In this document: in pieces, positions 1-4,314 of the stretch
Layout of the letters: every line of letters starts with the position of its first letter
Numbering within the stretch: position 1 is the stretch's first letter
From: Rhodoferax sp.
GTDB taxonomy: Bacteria; Pseudomonadota; Gammaproteobacteria; Burkholderiales; Burkholderiaceae_C
Direction: 5' to 3'
Length of the DNA: 7,418 nucleotides
NCBI GenBank assembly: GCA_026785765.1
Contig: JAJAZK010000435.1
Span: 1 to 7,418, forward strand
Program-made: the position numbers and the translations under genes
Notes under the pieces: model-generated
The model's input: the letters and a program-made list of their open reading frames with translations, nothing else
Told to the model about the DNA's origin: nothing
Database searches by the model: none

Positions 1-698
1 CCACCGTACCGTGCCGCCAGGTCACCTGGCCGCAGCAGGCACGCCTTGATCGCGCCAGCCACCTGCCGCAAGGTGTCGTCGCCCTGTTGGTGGCCGTAAT
101 GGTCGTTGTAGCGCTTGAAGTGGTCGATATCGAGCATCAGCACGCCGAACGACGAAGCATTGCGTGACGCCCGGCGCCACTCGGCGCCGAGCTGCTCGTC
201 GAAGCAGCGTCGGTTGAAGACGCCCGTCAGGCCGTCGATGAAGACCATCCTGCGCAGCAAATCTGTCTGCTGCTTGAGCGTGATGTGGGTCTTGACGCGC
301 GCCCGCACGGTGGCCGGGTTGAACGGCTTGGCGATGAAGTCGACCGCGCCGACTTCGAAGCCGTGCGTCTCTTGTGTGGCATCGTTGTGGGCGGTGACGA
401 AGATGACCGGGATGTTGCGCGTGGCTTCGTCGCTCTTGAGATGGCGGCAGACTTCGTAGCCGTCCATCTCGGGCATCACCACGTCGAGCAGCACCAGGTC
501 GGGCGGGTCGTCGCGGCACAATTCGAGCGCCTTGGCGCCGCTGGTGACCATCAGCACGCGGTAATCGGGCGAGAAGATGCGGTCGAGCAACTGGTTGTTG
601 ATCGGCTGATCGTCAACCAGCAGCAGGCAGGGGCGGGCCCGAGGCGCATAGCGCGTGCTGACCAAGGCCGGCGCAATGGGGTCGGTGTGCATGGTCAT
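1..698 (-). CDS. Response regulator with GGDEF output domain (PleD-like diguanylate cyclase), 3' end outside window
   Basis: The readable part is 232 codons. A receiver domain spans about residues 23-143: acidic pair D29-D30, phospho-acceptor D72 in LLDVVMPEMDG, T102 and K124 (AKPF). A GGDEF domain starts near residue 150 with DGLTGVFNRR, a metal-binding D190 in MLDIDHFK, and the N198-D199 region. The window ends exactly where the GG(D/E)EF signature should begin (RYGG). RPGD (223-226) lies five residues before it, the right place for the allosteric I-site RxxD. By family knowledge such proteins make c-di-GMP from two GTP when the receiver is phosphorylated. The start is the ATG at 698: a perfect AGGAGG lies at 711-706, 7 nt upstream. 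This ATG overlaps the stop of the upstream membrane-protein gene (ATGA), so the two genes are probably translationally coupled. Whether the active site is intact cannot be seen here. Confidence 0.93.
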   Translation of the reverse strand, partial: MTMHTDPIAPALVSTRYAPRARPCLLLVDDQPINNQLLDRIFSPDYRVLMVTSGAKALELCRDDPPDLVLLDVVMPEMDGYEVCRHLKSDEATRNIPVIFVTAHNDATQETHGFEVGAVDFIAKPFNPATVRARVKTHITLKQQTDLLRRMVFIDGLTGVFNRRCFDEQLGAEWRRASRNASSFGVLMLDIDHFKRYNDHYGHQQGDDTLRQVAGAIKACLLRPGDLAARYG

Positions 699-1084
699 CT
701 TTCGACCTCCTCGGTCAGGGCTTGGCGCTGCGCCAGCGCACGCTCGAAGTCGAGCGCGGCCAGCGCGTCGTCCAGCGGTGGAAGAGCGGTTTGCAGCTGC
801 GCGGCGGCCGTCATCGCTACCGCCATGCGCACACCGCCACCGGTGCTGTTGTGGGCGTCCGGGCGCGCCGCTTGCGCAGGCAAGCGCATGGCGACGGCCA
901 TGCAGCGCCAATAGACACTGCGGTCAGCCAGCAGTGCCAGCAGCGCGGCACTCAGCAGCGTGCTGCGCAACCCGGCATCCCCCAGTGCGGGCAGAGGCAG
1001 GCCCAACGTGACAGCAGCCTGGGCCAGTGCCACGATAGCGAAAAGCGGGGCGAAGAGGCGGATCAGATCAAAGTTGGGTTTCAT
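695..1084 (-). CDS. Small membrane protein of unknown function, coupled to the response regulator-GGDEF gene
   Basis: This 129-residue protein has two hydrophobic segments, about 8-34 (LIRLFAPLFAIVALAQAAV...) and 38-68 (LLSAALLALLADRS...). A cytoplasmic-looking tail follows, alanine-rich and then acidic/helical, ending ALAQRQALTEEVER. I do not recognise a family. The layout of two helices followed by a coiled-coil-like linker resembles the N-terminus of a sensor kinase whose catalytic part is missing, so it could be a truncated sensor or a small partner of the regulator. That is inference only. Its TGA (697-695) overlaps the regulator's ATG. It carries that gene's Shine-Dalgarno inside its own last codons. 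Its own start has only a weak AAGG before ATG 1084. The frame upstream of the ATG reads through the 9-bp repeats as a D-D-T series to a TAG at 1168, with no start codon, so the repeats are not translated in this frame. Confidence 0.72.
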   Translation of the reverse strand: MKPNFDLIRLFAPLFAIVALAQAAVTLGLPLPALGDAGLRSTLLSAALLALLADRSVYWRCMAVAMRLPAQAARPDAHNSTGGGVRMAVAMTAAAQLQTALPPLDDALAALDFERALAQRQALTEEVER

Positions 1085-1085
1085 G

Positions 1086-1157
1086 TCGCCTTTGTCGTCT
1101 GTGTCGTCTGTGTCGTCTGTGTCGTCTGTGTCGTCTGTGTCGTCTGTGTCGCCAGTG
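1086..1157. repeat. 9-bp tandem repeat, six perfect copies with degenerate flanking units
   Basis: The unit TCGTCTGTG (plus strand) occurs six times without error at 1095-1148. It is flanked by imperfect units TCGCCTTTG (1086-1094) and TCGCCAGTG (1149-1157). The array ends one base before the start codon (ATG 1084) of the minus-strand membrane-protein gene, so it lies in that gene's 5' leader. On the transcript it reads CACAGACGA. A 9-bp unit keeps reading frame. Changes in copy number would alter leader length rather than shift frame. Confidence 0.95.
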
Positions 1158-1169
1158 CCGCTTGCCTAT

Positions 1170-1185
1170 GGTTATCGCGATACCC
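1170..1185. promoter_or_regulatory. Near-perfect palindrome around TATCGCGATA upstream of the 9-bp repeats
   Basis: Positions 1173-1182 read TATCGCGATA, a perfect 10-bp palindrome. The outer GG/CC pairs also match, with one mismatched pair between, giving a 16-bp imperfect palindrome. It lies about 85 bp upstream of the start of the minus-strand membrane-protein/response-regulator operon, a plausible place for a dimeric regulator. No convincing -35/-10 pair was found nearby. This may be chance. Confidence 0.3.
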
Positions 1186-1252
1186 CGCAGTGGCAACGGC
1201 GCCGCCCATCGCTTAAACCACGGGCATCAAATTGTAAATTCGCCCGCGGGCT

Positions 1253-2242
1253 TCAGGCCGCCACAGCCCGAGCAGCCTTGCGCAATCGCTTGTTCTGGTA
1301 CATGGCCTGGTCCGCCTGGGCGATCAGCTCGGCGATGTAAGGATGACCGGCCACGTGGTACGCCACCTGCCCGACACTGAAGCGAATGTCGTAACCGCGC
1401 TGCGCCACGCGGTTTCTGTCGTCGAGCGCTTGCTGAAGGCGGGCGATCGCTTCGGATGCCTGGGCATCGTTGGCGTTGGCAAGCAATACGACGAATTCAT
1501 CGCCGCCAAGCCGTCCAATCACATCACTTTCGCGAAAGATGGCGCGCAGCAGCGCAGAAAACGTCGTCAGTGCGCGGTCTCCTTCGGCATGTCCGAACCT
1601 GTCGTTGATCTGCTTGAAGTCATTCAAGTCAAAGAACAGCAGGGATGCGGGCTTTTCGAGCCGCTTGCAGACCGCCAGTGCGTTCTGCGCCAGCGCCTTG
1701 AAGCCGCGCCGGTTGGAAATCAGCGTGAGTTCGTCCAGCGTCGCCATCTGAACGGCGGCGATTGCCTGCTCGACCATGGCAGCCAGGTCGCGCAGCAGTT
1801 TGAGCTCATCCCCGTCCAGGTTGCGGGGCACGACGTCGATCAGGCACAAGGTTCCCAGCTTGCTGCCATTGGGCACCGTCAAAGGACAACCGGCGTAAAA
1901 GCGAATGCTCGGGTCCCCAGTCACCAGCGGGTTGTCATGAAAGCGGATATCCGCCAGGGCATCGGGCACCATGAGGATCTCGTCGCTCAGGATGGCGTGC
2001 CCGCAGAATGACACGTCCAGAGAAGTTTCACTGGCAGCCAGGCCGACGCGTGACTTGAACCACTGACGGTCCGCGTCAACCATGCTGACGAGGGCGATCG
2101 GCACGCCGAAAAGGCGCTTCGCCAGGCGGGTCACCCGATCAAAGTTTTCTTCAGGAGCCGTGTCAAGGATGTTGAGCGAGCGCAGTGTGGCGATGCGGAA
2201 GTGTTCGTTCTCGGGCTTGGCAGGTGTTTGCATCGGGACCAT
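1253..2242 (-). CDS. GAF-GGDEF diguanylate cyclase
   Basis: The protein is 329 residues and has no membrane segment, so it is probably cytosolic. A GAF-type sensor domain covers about 22-165, including WFKSRVGL, SFCGHAI, FYAGCPL and GTLCLID, typical of GAF domains fused to GGDEF in proteobacteria. The GGDEF domain covers about 168-322: DELTLISNRRG, metal-binding D205 in FFDLNDFK, N208, D214, and the signature GGDEF at 246-250. RESD at 237-240 sits five residues before the signature and matches the product-inhibition I-site. No EAL or HD-GYP domain follows. It should make c-di-GMP from GTP; the GAF ligand is unknown. The start chosen is ATG 2242. ATG 2233 (M4) is an alternative, and neither has a clear Shine-Dalgarno. 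A conserved composite promoter lies at 2375-2312, giving a leader of roughly 60 nt. The gene is divergent from pilZ. Confidence 0.95.
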   Translation of the reverse strand: MVPMQTPAKPENEHFRIATLRSLNILDTAPEENFDRVTRLAKRLFGVPIALVSMVDADRQWFKSRVGLAASETSLDVSFCGHAILSDEILMVPDALADIRFHDNPLVTGDPSIRFYAGCPLTVPNGSKLGTLCLIDVVPRNLDGDELKLLRDLAAMVEQAIAAVQMATLDELTLISNRRGFKALAQNALAVCKRLEKPASLLFFDLNDFKQINDRFGHAEGDRALTTFSALLRAIFRESDVIGRLGGDEFVVLLANANDAQASEAIARLQQALDDRNRVAQRGYDIRFSVGQVAYHVAGHPYIAELIAQADQAMYQNKRLRKAARAVAA

Positions 2243-2311
2243 TTCTGTTGAAGGGGCAAAGCCGCGACCGCTTGGTCAGCCCTGCGATCCGAATTGTTGG
2301 CTTACGCGTTC

Positions 2312-2375
2312 ACTTTAAAAGCTTCTGCGGTGCCCCACAATCAGGAGCATGCCCTAGCCCGGCGCAGAAAACACC
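2312..2375 (-). promoter_or_regulatory. Composite promoter copy E, driving the GAF-GGDEF gene
   Basis: Read on the minus strand, the first arm is GGTGTTTTCTGCGC (2375-2362). A degenerate second arm (GGGCATGCTCCTGAT) has one extra base relative to the other copies. Then come TTGTGG (2340-2335), a 17-bp spacer and TAAAGT (2317-2312). Transcription would begin near 2305, about 63 nt before the ATG at 2242. The architecture matches four other copies in the window. The second arm is the weakest part. Confidence 0.6.
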
Positions 2376-2429
2376 CGGGTCAGGCTTTGCCGGGATGCGG
2401 GTAGGAAGTCGCGAGCCAGGTGCGGGTCG

Positions 2430-2493
2430 GGTGTTTTCCGCAAGCGCCTAGGGTATTGGCCCGATTCCGCGACGCCGCCGCGACTTCTACAGT
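2430..2493 (+). promoter_or_regulatory. Composite promoter copy A, driving pilZ
   Basis: Arms are GGTGTTTTCCGCAA (2430-2443) and GGTATTGGCCCGAT (2452-2465), 22 bp apart. The -35-like hexamer is TTCCGC (2465-2470), the spacer is 17 bp, and the -10-like hexamer is TACAGT (2488-2493). A start 6-8 bases after the -10 falls at 2499-2501, on the pilZ ATG (2500). A 9-bp inverted repeat overlaps the spacer and -10. Confidence 0.62.
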
Positions 2494-2499
2494 CGCGGC
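2477..2499. promoter_or_regulatory. Perfect 9-bp inverted repeat abutting the pilZ start codon
   Basis: GCCGCGACT (2477-2485) and AGTCGCGGC (2491-2499) are exact reverse complements separated by TCTAC. The repeat covers the -10-like hexamer and ends one base before the ATG. If transcription starts at the ATG, the repeat is outside the mRNA and would act as a DNA operator. If transcription starts further upstream, it would form a hairpin blocking ribosome access. Confidence 0.6.
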
Positions 2500-2850
2500 A
2501 TGTTCCAAAGTCTGGATTCCGCAGAAGGGCGCCGCGCCGAAGCGCGCAGGCGATTTTTCAGACCGGTAACCGTTTTCCTGAATGGTCAGCCCGCATTTGA
2601 GGCGCGGCCGTTCGACATCAGCAATGAGGGCGTGGGCATCACGATAGACACTTCCCTGGCGCAGGGCACATCCTGCGCGTTGTCGTTCCAGTTGCCGCTG
2701 GGCGGCGGCGCCGAATTCACCGTTGAAGTATCCGCAGCTGTTGTTTACAGCATGTTGAGCGGAAAAATGGGCGGCTTCAAGACTGGCATGCAATTCAAGA
2801 ATCCGACGGCGAAAGTAGCGGACGCGATACTGGCCTACGTGACCGGGTAG
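2500..2850 (+). CDS. Single-domain PilZ protein, probable c-di-GMP receptor
   Basis: This 116-residue protein is almost entirely one PilZ domain. The two c-di-GMP-binding motifs are present: the RxxxR arm at R17-R21 (in ARRRFFRPV) and D39-x-S41-x-x-G44 (DISNEG), followed by the beta-barrel (GVGITID, GAEFTVEVSAAVVY, GFKTGMQF). It lacks an N-terminal YcgR domain, so its output partner is unknown. By family knowledge small PilZ proteins relay c-di-GMP to motility, pili or exopolysaccharide machinery. The ATG at 2500 is the only start: the frame is closed upstream by TAG at 2449, and no ATG/GTG/TTG lies between. No Shine-Dalgarno precedes it, consistent with a leaderless mRNA from promoter copy A. 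The next gene, cheZ, converges on it with a 37-bp gap. Confidence 0.92.
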   Translation: MFQSLDSAEGRRAEARRRFFRPVTVFLNGQPAFEARPFDISNEGVGITIDTSLAQGTSCALSFQLPLGGGAEFTVEVSAAVVYSMLSGKMGGFKTGMQFKNPTAKVADAILAYVTG

Positions 2851-2852
2851 AT

Positions 2853-2889
2853 GGCCGCTGCCGGTAGGCGCCCAAGGGCCTCAGCGGTC
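2853..2889. terminator. Possible hairpin between convergent pilZ and cheZ
   Basis: GGCCGCTG (2853-2860) pairs with CAGCGGTC (2882-2889) over eight positions, one of them G-U. A 4-bp inner stem AGGC/GCCT (2866-2869, 2878-2881) lies inside. The structure sits in the short gap between the pilZ stop and the cheZ stop and could terminate from either side. It has no T-tract, so the call is weak. Confidence 0.28.
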
Positions 2890-3505
2890 AAAAGCCGAAG
2901 CTGGCCAGCAGGTCGTCAACCTCGCTCTGGTTCGCAGCCACATCGGAGCCTGCCGTGGAGTCCATTGCGGGTCCGCGCAGGCTGGTGTCCTGCGTATCGG
3001 CGCTGTCACCTGGTGCCGCTTGCACCAGCAAACCCACCAGGCTGTCCTCCAGGTCCATCGCCAGGGTGACCACTTTCGCCACCACCTGTCCGGTAAGGTC
3101 ATGAAAATCCTGCGCCAGCATGATGTCGGTCAGGTGCGCATCGATGCGGTCCGTGGAGGCTTCCAGTTGCGCCACAAGACCAATTGCCGCCAGGCCAGCG
3201 GCGCTGCTGCGGGCGTCCGCGGAAAGTGCCGCCACCATGGATCGGGCTGCGCCCGCAAGCTCGGTCTGTTCGCGTTTCGCATGCTCCACGCAGGTCAGCA
3301 CCTTGTCGGCGGCCTCGCCGGACTTTCTGGCGACATAACTCAGGCGGCTACGGGCATCCGGCAGACCTTGGGCGGACTGGCGCAGTTTGGGCATCACGCC
3401 CAGTTGGGTCAACGTGTCGTGCAACTGGCGCGTGATCTCGCCAAGGCGTTGAAAAACCTCGGGCGAGGCGGCCGCGTTTGCGACTGGCAATTCTTCAATT
3501 CTCAT
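2888..3505 (-). CDS. cheZ: CheZ, protein phosphatase of CheY-P
   Basis: The protein is 205 residues, close to the usual length for CheZ. The long helical hairpin contains the signature AQDFHDLTGQVV. D136 and Q140 of DLTGQ correspond to the catalytic D143 and Q147 of E. coli CheZ; the glutamine positions the water that attacks the CheY phosphoryl group. After a flexible linker (about 163-190, rich in S, D, A and P) the protein ends in SEVDDLLASFGF, the amphipathic C-terminal peptide that docks on CheY. It acts in the cytoplasm, commonly near receptor arrays, and ends the flagellar switching signal. The start at 3505 is 18 nt after the cheY stop, with only a weak GGAA-type ribosome site, so cheYZ is one operon and cheZ may depend on cheY translation. 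Confidence 0.97.
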   Translation of the reverse strand: MRIEELPVANAAASPEVFQRLGEITRQLHDTLTQLGVMPKLRQSAQGLPDARSRLSYVARKSGEAADKVLTCVEHAKREQTELAGAARSMVAALSADARSSAAGLAAIGLVAQLEASTDRIDAHLTDIMLAQDFHDLTGQVVAKVVTLAMDLEDSLVGLLVQAAPGDSADTQDTSLRGPAMDSTAGSDVAANQSEVDDLLASFGF

Positions 3506-3523
3506 GATGTGGTTTCCAGGACT

Positions 3524-3922
3524 TCAAGCCGCTGCGGCGAGCTTTTGCATGATCTTCTGAACTTTGTCTTCCAGCGTGGCCTTGGTAAAAGGCTTGACGA
3601 TATAACCAGCTGCACCCGACTGCACTGCCAGCACGATGTCTTCCTTGCGCGCCTCGGCGGTCACCATCAGCACCGGCAACTTGAGGTACTTGGGGTCGGC
3701 TTTAACCGCCTGGAGGAATTGGAATCCGTTCATGTTGGGCATGTTGATGTCGGACACCACGAAGTCGTAGTCGTTCTGCTTCACCATGGTCAGCGCGATC
3801 GCCCCGTCCTCGGCCTCGTCGATGTGTTCATAACCCATTTCCTTCAGCAGGCCGCGCACGATACGGCGCATGGTGGAGAAGTCATCCACAACCAGAAACT
3901 TCATATGGGGACCGGCGCTCAT
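3524..3922 (-). CDS. cheY: CheY, chemotaxis response regulator
   Basis: This is a stand-alone receiver domain of 132 residues. The key residues of CheY are all present: D13-D14 (metal), D58 phospho-acceptor in SDINMPNMNG, T88, the switch aromatic Y107 and K110 in VKPF. CheY-P, phosphorylated by CheA (not in this window), binds the flagellar switch FliM and changes motor rotation. The ATG at 3922 was chosen because AAGGAG (3933-3928) lies 5 nt upstream and the protein then begins MSAGPHMKFLVVDD, close to typical CheY. The open frame continues upstream to an ATG at 3970, but that would add an atypical basic tail and skip the strong ribosome site. The gene is followed by cheZ in the same operon. 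Confidence 0.97.
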   Translation of the reverse strand: MSAGPHMKFLVVDDFSTMRRIVRGLLKEMGYEHIDEAEDGAIALTMVKQNDYDFVVSDINMPNMNGFQFLQAVKADPKYLKLPVLMVTAEARKEDIVLAVQSGAAGYIVKPFTKATLEDKVQKIMQKLAAAA

Positions 3923-3949
3923 GCAAACTCCTTTTTTCCGAATGGCCCG

Positions 3950-3978
3950 AAGATAGTTCATGTAAGGCACTTTGTCTG
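3950..3978 (-). promoter_or_regulatory. Candidate sigma-70-type promoter of cheYZ
   Basis: On the minus strand CAGACA (3978-3973) is followed by a 17-bp spacer and TATCTT (3955-3950). Each hexamer matches four of six consensus bases. Transcription would begin near 3943, about 20 nt before the cheY ATG. Copy B of the composite element starts 19 bp upstream of the -35, in the opposite orientation, so the same activator might serve both directions. Confidence 0.33.
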
Positions 3979-3996
3979 CCGTTTTGCGGGAAGTAG

Positions 3997-4060
3997 GGTG
4001 TTTTCCCGGCCCGGATCAGGTATCGGCCCGATGCTTTCCAGATCGGAAACTGCCAAAAAT
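3997..4060 (+). promoter_or_regulatory. Composite promoter copy B (degenerate -10)
   Basis: The arms GGTGTTTTCCCGGC (3997-4010) and GGTATCGGCCCGAT (4019-4032) are the closest match to the shared pattern, 22 bp apart. The -35 position reads TGCTTT (4032-4037) and the -10 position AAAAAT (4055-4060), at the same spacing as the other copies but with poor hexamers. It may be a second activator site for copy C or for divergent cheYZ rather than a promoter in its own right. Confidence 0.5.
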
Positions 4061-4090
4061 GTGACGCCCGGCCCAACAGCGGGCGGCTGA

Positions 4091-4154
4091 GGTGTTTTTC
4101 CGCCCTGGCTCAGGTGCCGCCCCTATTGGCTGTCGGGTTGCGGAACCTTAAAGT
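4091..4154 (+). promoter_or_regulatory. Composite promoter copy C, driving the transmembrane MCP
   Basis: Arms are GGTGTTTTTCCGCC (4091-4104) and GGTGCCGCCCCTAT (4113-4126). They are followed by TTGGCT (4126-4131), a 17-bp spacer and TAAAGT (4149-4154). Transcription would begin near 4161, leaving a leader of about 150 nt that contains the 12-bp inverted repeat. Its spacer resembles that of copy D (GGTTG-GG-ACCT), which also precedes an MCP gene. Confidence 0.62.
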
Positions 4155-4243
4155 GACAGCTCACAAAGCTCCAGTTGCAGCCAGTGTGCTCGCGGCACCG
4201 CGGGTTGGCTTTCGCAAGCCGCTACACGCTGGTTAACGTGAAA

Positions 4244-4287
4244 TAACTTTCATGATGCGGGGTGAAGAGTGGACCTCATGAAAGTTA
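4244..4287. repeat. Perfect 12-bp inverted repeat in the MCP leader
   Basis: TAACTTTCATGA (4244-4255) is exactly complementary to TCATGAAAGTTA (4276-4287), with a 20-nt loop. It ends 27 nt before the MCP start codon. There is no T-tract after it, so it does not look like an intrinsic terminator. It could be an mRNA stem-loop affecting translation or stability, or a two-site operator built on TCATGA. Confidence 0.7.
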
Positions 4288-4314
4288 GTCAATCCTTTCA
4301 CAGAGATCAAGTCC

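Larger units (their letters stand above)
3923..4314. other. 392-bp divergent intergenic region between cheY and the transmembrane MCP gene
   Basis: No gene was found here. It holds a candidate cheYZ promoter (minus), two tandem plus-strand copies of the composite promoter (B and C), a 6-bp stem CGCCCG/CGGGCG (4065-4070, 4080-4085) between them, and a 12-bp inverted repeat near the MCP start. The stretch 4160-4240 shows only a small GGCTT/AAGCC hairpin (4207-4220). Confidence 0.7.

Noticed and set aside
285..914. Long plus-strand open frames opposite the response regulator and membrane-protein genes
   Set aside because: They are antisense to clear receiver/GGDEF coding sequence, have no recognisable domains or ribosome sites, and arise from high GC content.
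1086..1157. CRISPR-like array
   Set aside because: The units are contiguous 9-mers with no spacers, and no cas genes are nearby.
1242..1251. GCCCGCGGGC palindrome just after the GAF-GGDEF stop as a terminator
   Set aside because: No room for a loop beyond a 3-bp stem and no T-tract in the right orientation.
722..1340. Plus-strand frames encoding VVC or SVS repeats across the 9-bp array
   Set aside because: The periodic peptides are just translations of the tandem repeat. The frames cross the minus-strand gene and its leader, with no domain or start signal.
3524..3970. Longer cheY starting at ATG 3970
   Set aside because: AAGGAG 5 nt before ATG 3922 and the usual CheY N-terminus favour the shorter form. 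The extension would also cover the candidate cheYZ -10.
4019..4032. FliA (sigma-28) -10-like GCCGATA on the minus strand inside copy B
   Set aside because: No TAAA-like -35 occurs 15 bp upstream, and the sequence is explained by the shared direct-repeat arm.
3020..4090. 356-codon plus-strand open frame
   Set aside because: It is antisense to cheZ and cheY, both of which have full sets of family residues; its histidine-rich product is a GC-bias shadow.
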